Shown here in pieces: positions 1-8,104 of a stretch of DNA of 64,000 bases (its first letter is position 1; every line of letters begins with the position of its first letter). Position numbers and translations under genes: made by a program. The notes below the pieces were generated by a model, which had not been told where the DNA came from, did no database searches, and saw only the letters and a list, made by a program, of their open reading frames with translations. Source of the stretch: Streptomyces angustmyceticus (GTDB lineage: Bacteria; Actinomycetota; Actinomycetes; Streptomycetales; Streptomycetaceae); NCBI RefSeq assembly GCF_019933235.1, contig NZ_CP082945.1, positions 7,973,501 to 8,037,500 of the forward strand, in the 5' to 3' direction.

Positions 1-1
1 C

Positions 2-601
2 CAGGACAGCGCGGCCCGGGCGTACGGAACCCTGGTCGGCGCGCAGGACGTCCCGGACACCCTCTGGGCGCTGCGCGAACTCGGCACCCGTCCCGAACTG
101 GCGCTCAGCAGCTCGGTGGCCTTCTCGATGTCCTGGCTCTACCTCGCCGGCGCCCCCGGACCGACCGCCGACGCCCTCGACCACTGGATCACCTCCGACA
201 ACGACCACCTGCACCGCCACGCGATCCGCACCCTGCTGATCCTCAGCCGCTACGGCGCGGGGCCCGACCGCCGCGACCGGCCCGTCCTGGCCGACACCGC
301 CATGACCGACCAGGAACGCGCCGACGCCCTGGTACGCCTGTGGCGCCACGCGCTGATGGGGAAGGACAGCTCGACCCGCGCCTGGGACCTGCTGCGGCGC
401 TGGCTGCTCGCGGGCGACGCCGACAAGGAACTCGCCGCCTTCCTGGAGGACCTCGTACCGCGCATCTGCGCCCGGCCGCTCTCCCTGCGCGCCGGGTTCT
501 ACCTCGGCATATGGGCCGGCCGCCACCCGGACTCGCGCACCATACGCCGGCTCCGCCACCAGCCGGTCCGAGGCGGCGTCGCGACCGGCTCCGCGTCCTG
601 A
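2..601 (+). CDS. Unknown helical protein, 5' end cut by window
   Basis: The reading frame is open from the first bases of the window and ends at 599-601, so only the last 199 residues are visible. They are rich in Leu, Ala and Arg in a pattern of short amphipathic helices (for example around WALRELG and AIRTLLILSRYG), which resembles HEAT-like helical repeats, although no named family is recognised. It is the first visible gene of a five-gene run on the same strand that ends at 4793. The 30-bp gap to the next gene holds a clear AAGAGGAG ribosome binding site. The true start lies outside the window, so the protein may be much larger. Coding is well supported by codon bias; function is unknown. 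Confidence 0.75.
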   Translation, partial: QDSAARAYGTLVGAQDVPDTLWALRELGTRPELALSSSVAFSMSWLYLAGAPGPTADALDHWITSDNDHLHRHAIRTLLILSRYGAGPDRRDRPVLADTAMTDQERADALVRLWRHALMGKDSSTRAWDLLRRWLLAGDADKELAAFLEDLVPRICARPLSLRAGFYLGIWAGRHPDSRTIRRLRHQPVRGGVATGSAS

Positions 602-631
602 CCGACGCCCCGTACGAAGAGGAGAACGACC

Positions 632-1537
632 ATGTCAGAGCACAAGGGACTGCGCGCCAGGATCCGCGACTGGTGGCGCCGGGCAACGGGCGGGAACGAC
701 GCCCGGACCGCCGGCGGACCCGAGGCCGCCGACGAGCCGGCGGAGGGCACCGGCAGCACGCCGGCCCACCCGGCGGCACCGGCCGAAGTGGCGGTGGAGC
801 TGCCGCCGGGCGACGACGTGCTGTCGGTGGCGGCCCGCGGGGACGTGTTCGCCTTCGAGGTCGTCCCGCACTTCCGCTGGAGCAGCCGGGAGATGACGCT
901 GGAGACCCTGCGCGAGCGCGCGGTGCTCCTGGAGGAGGCCGCCCGGTGCAAGCTGCTGCGCCGCGCCTGGTCCGTCGCCCGCACCTTCGACCCGGGCGAT
1001 CCGGTGGCTGCGGAGAAGGCCGTCAACAAGGAGCTGCGCGGCGGGTGGTGCTACAACGACGAGAAGGGGCTGATCCGCTGCCGGGCGTCGGTGCGGATGC
1101 GCATCGACCCGGGCCTGCGCGAACATGTGCTGCCCTTCCACCTCGCCGAACTGAGGCTGACGGAGGAGCACCGCCTCGGTGAGCTGAAGGCGGGACAGGT
1201 GCAGGCGCGCACCGAGCGCTGGCTGCGGGTGATGAGCGAGCTGGAGCTCCTCGGCACCCTGGGCCCGGCCGAGCGGCGGCTGCTGGTGCCGTTCGCCGCG
1301 GCCCTGGCCGACGAGGACTTCTTCAAGGTCATGCAGGCGCTCAAGAACACCCGCCGCAACGGCGCCCAGGCGCTCGCCGACGTCCTCACCGCCGCGACCA
1401 AGCACCACGAGCAGGTGGGGCTGTTCGAGTACGCCAACGCCTACGACAAGGCGTTGAGCGAGTTCTGCCGACAGATGGGGCTGAGCCCCTTCTCGTGGGT
1501 GGACACCGTGACCGACGTCGAGGAGCTGGCCCCGTGA
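632..1537 (+). CDS. Conserved-looking hypothetical protein (301 aa)
   Basis: Soluble protein with no signal peptide or membrane segment. The first 20 residues are basic (RARIRDWWRR), then about 40 low-complexity Ala/Pro/Gly residues lead into a folded region from about residue 65. That region starts GDVFAFEVVPHFRWSS and continues with long charged helices. The strand-then-long-helix layout loosely recalls SPFH/band-7 proteins, but this is a guess and no family is claimed. The ATG at 632 follows AAGAGGAG. The stop overlaps the start of the next gene by 4 bp (GTGA), so the two are probably translationally coupled. Its place between a helical protein and a VWA lipoprotein suggests a role in a membrane-associated complex. 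Confidence 0.7.
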   Translation: MSEHKGLRARIRDWWRRATGGNDARTAGGPEAADEPAEGTGSTPAHPAAPAEVAVELPPGDDVLSVAARGDVFAFEVVPHFRWSSREMTLETLRERAVLLEEAARCKLLRRAWSVARTFDPGDPVAAEKAVNKELRGGWCYNDEKGLIRCRASVRMRIDPGLREHVLPFHLAELRLTEEHRLGELKAGQVQARTERWLRVMSELELLGTLGPAERRLLVPFAAALADEDFFKVMQALKNTRRNGAQALADVLTAATKHHEQVGLFEYANAYDKALSEFCRQMGLSPFSWVDTVTDVEELAP

Positions 1538-2757
1538 ACCGCGTGCCCCCGCTCGCCGGAGCCCTGGGCCTGACGCTGCTGGCCGGCCTCCTCGGCGCAT
1601 GCGGCGACTCCCCGCACCTGGACGCCTGCGCCTGGATGAAGGAACCCGTGGAATCCGCCGGCCGTACGGTGGTCCTCGTCGACGACTCCGCCTCCGTACG
1701 GGGCCGGAGCACCGGACGCGACTACGCCCACAGCATCGGCGCGCTCCTCGCCAAGGTGGTCGCGCGCAAGGACCTGGTCTCGGTGGGCAGCTTCAGCGGC
1801 GACTCGGCGCAGATCACCTGGATCGCCAAGGACCGGTCGGCCGACTGGGCGACGAACAACGACAACGCCATCAACCGGGAGAAGCGTAAGGCGCAGGCCG
1901 TCGGCTGCCTGACCGGCCTGGTCGGCAAGGCCTCGAGCACCGCCCCGCACAGCGGCGGCAGCAATGTCCTCGCGGCCCTCACCGCGGGCGCCTCCTCCCT
2001 GGAGGAGGCGCCCGGCCGGCGCAGTCTGCTCGTCCTGACCGACGGGCTCTCCACCACGGGCTGCGCCGATCTCCGTTCGGCCGCCTTCCGGGACACCAGC
2101 GAGATCAACGCCATCGCCCGGGTCTGCGCCGCCCGCGACGAGACCCCGGCCCTGACCGGCGTGCACGTCACGCTCGCCGGGCTGGGCCAGCCGGCCGCCG
2201 ACCAGCCCGCCCCCACCACGGCCCAGCGCACCTGGCTGACCACCCTGTGGCGCACCCTGTGCGGCGCCACCCACCGGGCCGCCCCGGGCACCACCTGCAC
2301 CGTCGCCCGGACGGCCATCGGCACCGCCGCACACCGCGTGGCGCGCACCAAGCCACCACACGACCTGGTCGTCCGCTACGCCGACGACCGCCCCGAGACC
2401 TACCAACTCCCCGGCGCCGCACTCTTCGACACCAACTCCTCCGCCGTCCGCGCCACGGCACTGCCGCTGCTCAACGACGTCGCGGTCCGGGCCCGCACCA
2501 CCCCCGGAAGCAGGGTCACCGTCTCCGGATACGTCGACCCGCGCGGCCGGCCGGACAACAACCGGCAGCTGTCGCAGGCACGGGCCGACGCCGTGAAGAA
2601 GGTCCTGACCGGGCTCGGGGTGACGCGGGTGACGGCACACGGCAGGGGCCTGCCGACGGGGTGCGCGAAGCAGGCCCGCACCGCCGCGGGCCGGATGACG
2701 GCCGAGGACAGGCTCCAGTGCGACCGGCGCGTCGACATCGACATCATCAGAAAGTGA
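1534..2757 (+). CDS. VWA-domain lipoprotein with OmpA-like C-terminus
   Basis: Start taken at GTG 1534, overlapping the previous stop; a signal peptide with a good lipobox (LLGAC, Cys about residue 22) follows directly. Mature residues about 45-215 look like a von Willebrand A domain: VVLVDDSASVRG carries a complete DxSxS MIDAS motif, and LLVLTDGLS is a typical later VWA strand. Residues about 300-407 (ALFDTNSSAV, VSGYVDPRG, LSQARADAVKKVL, then CDRRVDIDI) match the OmpA/MotB peptidoglycan-binding layout, as seen in other VWA-OmpA fusions. It should sit on the outer face of the membrane, bound by lipid and possibly to peptidoglycan. 407 aa. The domain reading is confident; the biological role is unknown. 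Confidence 0.82.
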   Translation: MNRVPPLAGALGLTLLAGLLGACGDSPHLDACAWMKEPVESAGRTVVLVDDSASVRGRSTGRDYAHSIGALLAKVVARKDLVSVGSFSGDSAQITWIAKDRSADWATNNDNAINREKRKAQAVGCLTGLVGKASSTAPHSGGSNVLAALTAGASSLEEAPGRRSLLVLTDGLSTTGCADLRSAAFRDTSEINAIARVCAARDETPALTGVHVTLAGLGQPAADQPAPTTAQRTWLTTLWRTLCGATHRAAPGTTCTVARTAIGTAAHRVARTKPPHDLVVRYADDRPETYQLPGAALFDTNSSAVRATALPLLNDVAVRARTTPGSRVTVSGYVDPRGRPDNNRQLSQARADAVKKVLTGLGVTRVTAHGRGLPTGCAKQARTAAGRMTAEDRLQCDRRVDIDIIRK

Positions 2758-2772
2758 GGGTGGCGGTCAGCG

Positions 2773-4377
2773 ATGAACACCATCAACGCAAAGCACCGGC
2801 CGGGGCCGGCCGCGCGCTACCAGGCGGCCGTCGACTGCGTCGGCCAGAACCCGGCCCTCGTCGGGCCGGACATCGGGAAACGCCCCGTGTCCCGCCCGGC
2901 GGACCAGACCGACAACCGGGAACAGGCCGCCCTCATGCGGGCCTTCACCGACGCCAACACCGTACTGACCGCTGCCCAGCCCGGACTCGGCGCCGCGGTC
3001 ACCGCGGTCGCCCGCACCTTCCAGGAGGCACGCACCACCATCGAAGCGGCCGAGCGGTTCACCGTCGCCCGCTCCTCCCAGCGGGCCCAGGAGCAGATCG
3101 TCGAACTGCACACCCGGCACGCCGGCGACGGGCCGGAAAGCCTGCGCCGCCGCCCGGTGCTCTGGCGGCGCCTGCTGTGGCCCACCCTGGTCGCCGGGGT
3201 CGCCTTCGACACCATGTTCATCGGCACCCTGATGCAGCGCTTCTTCGGACTCGGGGAGGGGCAACTCGCGTACCACCTGGCGTACTTGCCCGGATTCGGA
3301 GTCGCCGTCTGCCTGCTGGCCGCCGGCAGCATGCTGGCCGAATCCCTCTTCCGCCGGCGCACCCGGACCGCCCGCACCCTGGAGCGCACCCGCCGCGGTC
3401 CGGTCGCCGCCCTGCGCGAGGCGCTCTGGCCCGGGAGCCCGCGCACCGAGCGGCGCAGGCCCGGCGAACTGCCCTGGCCGAACGCGGCAGGACCGGTGCT
3501 CTTCGCCCTGGCCATCCTCACGATGGTCGGCATCTGGGCCCGGATGCGCGCGGCCGACGCGGTGCGCGAGCACGTCGACCTGGCGCCGGACCAGAGCGCC
3601 GTCGTCATCCTCACCCTGGTGCTCAGCACCGCCGCCATCGTGGTCAAGGTGCTCGCCCACAACCCCTGTGCCGACAGCGACCGGGAGGCCGAGCGGTCCG
3701 TCGTCGCCGCGGAGAAGCGCGGCCGGCAACTGCTGGGGGACGCGCGGCGCAGGCTGGTCGGGCACACCGAGACCTGGTGGCGGCTGCACTCCAGCGTCGA
3801 GGCGGCGGCGAGCGACGCCCACCGTACGCTCGAAGAGGCGTGCATCCGCATCGTCGAGGAGCGCGCCCGCACCGGCGTGGCCGGCCGCTACGACTTCCCC
3901 CTCACCATGCCCGCCTGGCCGTACCCGCCGCCGGCACGCAACGGCACCGCCCCGGCCACGGCCGCGAGCGACCGGGCGTCCGGCCGGCCCACCCCGCCCC
4001 GCGCGCGCCTCGAACTCCTCGACCGCGCCTACGCCGCCCTCACGCGCTACGCCCCCGAACCGCTGGAGGACCGCCTCAACGGCATCGCCGACGACCTGAA
4101 CGGGCAGTTCCATGCGGCTGCCGGGCCGCAGCCGGGGGAGCAGACCGCGGCTGCCGGGGAGGCCGCGGTCCCGCGGGAGACCCGAATATCCGAGGCTGCC
4201 CCGGCCTCCGAAGCTGTCCCGGCCTCCGAGGCGGCCCCGCTCGCCGAGGCCGACCGCCCGGCCCGTGATCCCGGGACGGCTCCCGCGAAGGAACCCCGTC
4301 CCGCCGTCCCGGAGGCTCCCGCCGCTCCGGACGCTCCCGCCACCCCGCCGCGTGCGGAAGGAGACACGGCACCATGA
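2773..4377 (+). CDS. Multi-pass membrane protein with helical cytoplasmic regions
   Basis: 534 aa. Residues about 60-115 form a charged helical region. Hydrophobic stretches follow at about 130-155 (LLWPTLVAGVAFDTMFIGTL), 165-195 (YLPGFGVAVCLLAAGSM), 235-260 (AGPVLFALAILTMVGIW) and 275-295 (SAVVILTLVLSTAAIVVKVL), so four membrane segments are likely. A helical domain runs from about 300 to 445, and the last 90 residues are an Ala/Pro/Glu-rich tail. No family recognised. The ATG lies 15 bp after the VWA gene, and the stop overlaps the next start (ATGA). The four-TM plus helical-domain layout could form the membrane core of whatever complex this operon makes. Confidence 0.72.
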   Translation: MNTINAKHRPGPAARYQAAVDCVGQNPALVGPDIGKRPVSRPADQTDNREQAALMRAFTDANTVLTAAQPGLGAAVTAVARTFQEARTTIEAAERFTVARSSQRAQEQIVELHTRHAGDGPESLRRRPVLWRRLLWPTLVAGVAFDTMFIGTLMQRFFGLGEGQLAYHLAYLPGFGVAVCLLAAGSMLAESLFRRRTRTARTLERTRRGPVAALREALWPGSPRTERRRPGELPWPNAAGPVLFALAILTMVGIWARMRAADAVREHVDLAPDQSAVVILTLVLSTAAIVVKVLAHNPCADSDREAERSVVAAEKRGRQLLGDARRRLVGHTETWWRLHSSVEAAASDAHRTLEEACIRIVEERARTGVAGRYDFPLTMPAWPYPPPARNGTAPATAASDRASGRPTPPRARLELLDRAYAALTRYAPEPLEDRLNGIADDLNGQFHAAAGPQPGEQTAAAGEAAVPRETRISEAAPASEAVPASEAAPLAEADRPARDPGTAPAKEPRPAVPEAPAAPDAPATPPRAEGDTAP

Positions 4378-4793
4378 CCACGTCACCGCGCTTCTGCCCG
4401 GAGGAAGTGAAGCACCTGGAGTTCCTCCAGGCCGTGATCGCCCGGCACGCGAATACCTCGTTCCTCGTGAAGAGCTGGGCCATGACCGTCAGCGGTGCCT
4501 TCATCGCGATCGCCACCCGCGGTCCGAGCTGGAAGACGGCCGCGGTCGCCCTGGCCCTGGCGGCGGGCTTCTGGCTGCTCGACAGCTACTACCTCCGCCA
4601 GGAGCGGAGGTTCCGCACCCTCTACGAGAAGGTCGCCGACCGCGGGACCCCGCGGGTGATGCCGTTCACCATGGACGCCGAGCGGTACGGCGGCCCGGTG
4701 CCCTGGCGCGCGGTGGCACTGTCCAGGACCATGCTGCTCTCCTACGGGGTCCTGGTCGCCATCGACACCATGACGGTCGTCTTCCTCGCCTGA
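4374..4793 (+). CDS. RipA-like small membrane protein (FLQ...FW.LD motif)
   Basis: 139 aa with two membrane segments near residues 35-53 and 58-75, and a third hydrophobic segment at the C-terminus (about 118-138). The N-terminal part FLQAVIARHANTSFLVKSW and the later FWLLDSYYLRQERRFRTLY match the pattern remembered for RipA-family octameric membrane proteins and related small two-TM proteins (FLQ..I.RMA..SF..K.W; FW.LD.YYL.QER.FR.LY). This is recall, not a search result. Such proteins often sit beside signalling or effector genes, but their function is mostly unknown. It is the last gene of the operon and overlaps the previous one by 4 bp. It converges on the HIT gene at 4808 with no obvious hairpin between them. 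Confidence 0.75.
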   Translation: MTTSPRFCPEEVKHLEFLQAVIARHANTSFLVKSWAMTVSGAFIAIATRGPSWKTAAVALALAAGFWLLDSYYLRQERRFRTLYEKVADRGTPRVMPFTMDAERYGGPVPWRAVALSRTMLLSYGVLVAIDTMTVVFLA

Positions 4794-4807
4794 GGGCGGG
4801 GCAGTGG

Positions 4808-5221
4808 TCACCTCTCCGCCGGCCGGGCGACGGTCCACGGCAGCAGCAGGCCGTCGCCGTCGGCGCGCGGGACGACGTGGAGATGGAGGTGGCGGACGGT
4901 CTGGGTGGCCGAGGGGCCGCGTGAGGTGATCACATTGCAGTCCCCGGCCTCCGCCGCGAGTTCGGCGGCGCGCCGCATCGTGGCCGCGGACACCTCCGGG
5001 TCCTCGGCGACATCTGCGACATGCACCCGGGGGATGACCAGGACGTGTCCGTCGGTGACGCCTCCGTGCCGGGGCCGGATGGCGATGGTCTCCGGCCACT
5101 CGCGCAGCACCGTGGCCGGTGCCCGGCCCCGGACGATGAGGCAGAAGGGACACCCGGCCCGCTGAGTCCCGCGGGGAGTGCGCGGCAGGCGCGGGCAGGG
5201 GCCCGGCACGTCATCGGACAT
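4808..5221 (-). CDS. HIT family protein (nucleotide hydrolase/transferase)
   Basis: 137 aa, a normal length for a HIT protein. The signature histidine triad is HLHLHVVPR near the C-terminus; the middle histidine is the catalytic nucleophile in this family, which hydrolyses AMP-linked nucleotides. CPFC near residue 20 is the usual N-terminal zinc-type pair of actinobacterial HIT proteins, and HVLVIPRVHV is the conserved strand. The ATG at 5221 was chosen because GGGGAG lies 9 bp upstream; a longer version from 5248 is possible. It is a single gene, converging on the membrane operon. The physiological substrate cannot be deduced. Confidence 0.88.
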   Translation of the reverse strand: MSDDVPGPCPRLPRTPRGTQRAGCPFCLIVRGRAPATVLREWPETIAIRPRHGGVTDGHVLVIPRVHVADVAEDPEVSAATMRRAAELAAEAGDCNVITSRGPSATQTVRHLHLHVVPRADGDGLLLPWTVARPAER

Positions 5222-5373
5222 TTCGTGGAACTCCCCATGACTGACCATGAATCCTCCGCACGGGGCTGTTCGGACCCGGCCGCACCGGTGGGTCCGGGGC
5301 GCACGGGTGGGGCCGGGGCCTACGGCTGGCGCCTGCCGTACCGTGCCCGGCCGGGCCGACCGTGCAGGACCGG

Positions 5374-5418
5374 TGACGCAGGCAGGGACGCACCTCTGCC
5401 TCGTCCCTGCCTGCGTCA
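5374..5418. terminator. Strong hairpin, 17-bp perfect stem
   Basis: The arms are 5374-5390 and 5402-5418, separated by an 11-base loop. They pair perfectly (TGACGCAGGCAGGGACG with its reverse complement). It lies downstream of the minus-strand acetyltransferase gene (stop at 5520) and upstream of the HIT gene, so it most likely terminates the acetyltransferase transcript. Confidence 0.75.
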
Positions 5419-5519
5419 ATAATCGACCATGGAATCCGCTCAGGGGCGGCTTCGCCTCATTCCGGACATTTGACTGCTGTATCGCGGCCCGAGGGTCGCC
5501 GCCCGAGCACGGGGGCTCG

Positions 5520-6086
5520 TCACCACAGCTTGTCGATCTCGCCCGGGTACAACGCGATCCGGGAGTGCGGGAAGGCGGAACGGTGCCGCCGGGCCCGGGG
5601 CGAGAAGAAGTCGGCCATGGCGACCTTGTCGAAGCCGGGCCGGTCGCTGGGGAACGGGGCCGCCGGCGTACCGCCGACGAGCACCGCGCCGGGCAGGTGG
5701 TGCCAGCCCGCGCTTTCGTAGAAGGCGCGGAGCGGGCGGTCGCAGGTGAACAGGCCGAGGTCCAGGTCCATGCCGGCCATCGCCGCGTGCGCCGCCGTCA
5801 CCAGGCGGCGGCCGTGGCCCCGTCCCCGGGCGGAGCCGCGGGTCACCACCGTGCTCAGTCCCGCGGCCCGGTAGCGCGCGCCGTCATGGTCGAGCTCCTT
5901 GGTGAGGACATCGAGTGCGGCGAGCACCGTGACACCGTCGACGAGCAGCATCGACACCGGTCGCAGCGCCGGGTCGTGGGCGAACGTGCCGGGCACCGTA
6001 GGGGATTCCGGTGGCCAAGCCTCGTCCTGCAGCTCGGCCACCTGCGTACGCAGCGCGGGCGGGACGTCGGCTTCCGGGAATGTCAT
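5520..6086 (-). CDS. GNAT family N-acetyltransferase
   Basis: 188 aa. The acetyl-CoA binding motif is seen as GSARGRGHGRRLVTAAHAA (Q/RxxGxG/A type), preceded by the strand AGLSTVVTRG and followed by DLDLGLFTCDRPLRAFYESAGWH, the typical GNAT motif-B segment ending in a YxxxGW-like turn. The target molecule cannot be named; the fold covers aminoglycoside, protein N-terminus and small-amine acetyltransferases. Start chosen at ATG 6086; an in-frame GTG at 6095 is an alternative. It is transcribed alone, divergently from the DUF3662 gene, and followed by a strong hairpin at 5374-5418. Confidence 0.85.
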   Translation of the reverse strand: MTFPEADVPPALRTQVAELQDEAWPPESPTVPGTFAHDPALRPVSMLLVDGVTVLAALDVLTKELDHDGARYRAAGLSTVVTRGSARGRGHGRRLVTAAHAAMAGMDLDLGLFTCDRPLRAFYESAGWHHLPGAVLVGGTPAAPFPSDRPGFDKVAMADFFSPRARRHRSAFPHSRIALYPGEIDKLW

Positions 6087-6285
6087 GATCGGCACCCGCC
6101 CATTGTGGCTGGCCCGTACAGCACGGGCCAAGGGTTTCCCTGCCTCCAGGGCCCCAGGGCCCAGAGCTGCCGCCCCCGGCACTTCGCGCCCCATGGGTCT
6201 CCGACGACCCACGACCGATCGACCGGCCGGCAGCGTTCTTACGCGTGCGTTGCATGTGCCCCCTCGCCCAGGGAAGACGATCTCC

Positions 6286-6684
6286 ATGGGATTGCTGCTG
6301 CGTTGGGAACGTGTGGTGGAGGAATGCGAGAGCGCGCTGATCGCCAAGATCTTCCGGATCGACCCGGTCCAACTGCTCGACGCGCTACGGGAGGAGTGCG
6401 ACGCCCACGCGGTCGTCTGCAGCCAGAGCCGCGTGCTGGTGCCCAATGACTACACCGTCGAACTCGCACAGAAGGTGCATGACGAACTGGCCGCGCACGG
6501 CGGCGAGGTGGGACAGCATCTGACCGATGTGCTGGCCCGGCACGCCACCGACCACGGATACGAGTGGGCGGGCCCGCTCACCGTGCACGTCACCATCGGC
6601 GAGGTGCCGAACGGCCGGTACCGGATATCGAGCGCGGCCCTCGCCCACATCCCCGCGGACGCCGCCGGGCCGCGAGCCATGTGA
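6286..6684 (+). CDS. Solo DUF3662 (FhaA N-terminal domain-like) protein
   Basis: 132 aa. WERVVEECESALIAKIF at the start and SRVLVPNDYTVEL in the middle are characteristic of the N-terminal domain of FhaA/DUF3662 proteins, where it precedes a linker and an FHA phosphothreonine-binding domain. Here the protein ends right after the DUF3662 core (VTIGEVPNGRYRISS), so there is no FHA domain. The full-length relative is encoded beside ftsW/pbpA/pknAB in actinobacteria; this one is isolated among unrelated genes. It could be a truncated duplicate or a free-standing partner of the Ser/Thr kinase network. The ATG at 6286 is chosen from the homologous start MGLLLRWERVVEE; upstream codons lack coding character. 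Confidence 0.8.
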   Translation: MGLLLRWERVVEECESALIAKIFRIDPVQLLDALREECDAHAVVCSQSRVLVPNDYTVELAQKVHDELAAHGGEVGQHLTDVLARHATDHGYEWAGPLTVHVTIGEVPNGRYRISSAALAHIPADAAGPRAM

Positions 6685-6690
6685 CCGGAG

Positions 6691-6722
6691 GGGGCCGGGC
6701 GGCCTCGAACCGGTCCGGCCCC
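6691..6722. terminator. Bidirectional hairpin between convergent genes
   Basis: GGGGCCGG (6691-6698) pairs with CCGGCCCC (6715-6722) across a 16-base loop. It sits in the 53-bp gap between the convergent DUF3662 and DUF4326 genes, where a shared terminator is expected. Confidence 0.55.
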
Positions 6723-6737
6723 TTCCCGCCGGTCTCC

Positions 6738-7049
6738 TCACTCCGCCGCGTCGGCGAGTTCGGCGATCACCTGGGCGTGGCAGGGCTCCGGAAGGCACCA
6801 GCAGCCGAGCCGCCGTCCGCGCAGTTCCGGCAGGAGCGCGAGCAGGTCGGGACGCTCCAGCAGATAGGCGCGGTACTTCGCTAGGACCTCCGCGCGGGAC
6901 CCGTCCCGGCCCGGCCGGAACGGGCTGGCCAGCGGCGACGCGGCGAGATGCCAGCCGCCGCGGTGCATCGCCCGCCCGACGTAGACCACGTCGGCGTAGT
7001 CGGGGTCGTCCCGATGGCCCTTGAGATTGACGACCGTCGTGCGTTTCAT
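6738..7049 (-). CDS. DUF4326 domain protein
   Basis: 103 aa, covering the whole of the small DUF4326 family. The start TTVVNLKGHRDD, the middle YVGRAMHRGGWHLAASPLASPF and the C-terminal CWCLPEPCHAQVIAELAD match that family's pattern, including the paired Cys/His residues near the end that may bind a metal. Family members are common in phages and actinobacteria and have no established function. No coupled neighbour. The family assignment is by recall of the motif and is fairly secure. Confidence 0.82.
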   Translation of the reverse strand: MKRTTVVNLKGHRDDPDYADVVYVGRAMHRGGWHLAASPLASPFRPGRDGSRAEVLAKYRAYLLERPDLLALLPELRGRRLGCWCLPEPCHAQVIAELADAAE

Positions 7050-7290
7050 GCCTGCGTCCTCACGCGACCCACGGTATCCGGCAGCACCGCGATGACCACA
7101 CAGGGCATGCTCGCGGGCCGGACAGGCGCCGCGCGACCGGCTCGCCGGCTCCCCCGTGGCCGACCGGCCGGCCGCGCCGTGACCGACCGGGCGGCCGTCC
7201 CATCCCCCGCGGGAGGGTGTGGGGGACGGGCCGCCCGGTGCGGGCTCGCTGTCTGCGACTATCCGTCAGCCGCCCGATGCGGCGAGCGGT

Positions 7291-7587
7291 TTAGAGGGGC
7301 CGGGCCCACAGGTCCCACTGCAGACCCCCGCCGTCGCAGAAGGGGTCGGCCCACTTGCCGCTGCTGACCAGGTCGGTTCCCGCGGCCTGGCAGCCGCCGA
7401 GCGTCCAGAACTTCTTGCCGGTCCACACGGTTCCGGGCGGGCCGTCCATCGGCTTGGCCTGGACGTGGGCGGCGGCCGGTGCGGCCGCGGCTCCGGTGGT
7501 GGCGTGGGCCTGGGCGGCACCGCCCAGTCCGATGACCGTGAGTGCGGCGGCCGCGAGCGCAGTGGTGAAGATTCGCCTGTTACGCAC
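7291..7587 (-). CDS. Small secreted protein
   Basis: 98 aa. Residues 1-30 are a Sec signal peptide (RNRR, a hydrophobic core AALAAAALTVIGLGG, and a probable cut after AQAHA). The mature part has about 65 residues with two cysteines (GGCQAAG and PFCDGGG) that could form a disulphide, and several Trp and Gly. No family recognised. The start is GTG 7587 with GGGAAAGGA upstream. It is transcribed divergently from the cluster that begins at 8105, across a 517-bp intergenic region. Confidence 0.72.
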   Translation of the reverse strand: MRNRRIFTTALAAAALTVIGLGGAAQAHATTGAAAAPAAAHVQAKPMDGPPGTVWTGKKFWTLGGCQAAGTDLVSSGKWADPFCDGGGLQWDLWARPL

Positions 7588-8104
7588 GTGATGTCCTTTC
7601 CCCGTAGCGGCGGGCCCCGTGTGGGCCCGTCACCCTGCATACGGATAAGGCCGCTTCGCCGTATGACACGTCGATGTGTGATGTGGGTCACATGAGGGGT
7701 TTCGCTTCCTCCCGCGCGGGCGGTTCCTTTCGCCCTCGCCCCGCCGGGCGCGAACACGCATGACCGAAAAGCTATTTGACGAAGCGTCACAACCCTTCGG
7801 CGGCTCCGGGAGTCTGATTGTGAAGTGTGCCGGGGCGTCCGAGTTTGTCCGTCCGGGGTGACGTCGTGGTGGCGGCGGCTCCGGCGGTGAGGTGCCGGGG
7901 CGCGTGTGCGAGTGGCCGGCGGACGGAAGCGGAGGTCGTCGGGTGAACTATTCCGACCTGCCGGTTTACCTGTTCTTTTCGGGGTGTTGTCCGGAGTCGC
8001 TTGCCTTGGGGGTGCGGGCATGGATAGCGTAACCAGCACCTAAAGCTTTCTGGACAGCTTTAGTGAAAGCTAAACATCGTATTGGTCCCGGGTGGGGGAG
8101 AAAC
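7588..8104. other. 517-bp divergent intergenic region
   Basis: No gene is seen. It must hold the promoters for the small secreted protein (leftward) and the WrbA-like gene (rightward). A short inverted repeat TGACG-aag-CGTCA lies at 7777-7789, just after GAAAAGCT, a sequence also present in the inverted repeat beside the MarR gene. The AAAGCTTT-type operator at 8042-8071 is listed separately. The stretch 7660-7800 is less GC-rich than its surroundings, as expected for promoters. Confidence 0.6.
8042..8071. promoter_or_regulatory. Putative MarR operator: AAAGCTTT plus AGCTTT-4-AAAGCT
   Basis: AAAGCTTT (8042-8049) is a perfect 8-bp palindrome. It is followed by AGCTTT (8056-8061) and AAAGCT (8066-8071), which form an inverted repeat with a 4-base spacer. 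The same core occurs in the promoter region next to the MarR gene at 17081-17116. The position, 34-63 bp before the WrbA-like start, suits a repressor site. Confidence 0.6.
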
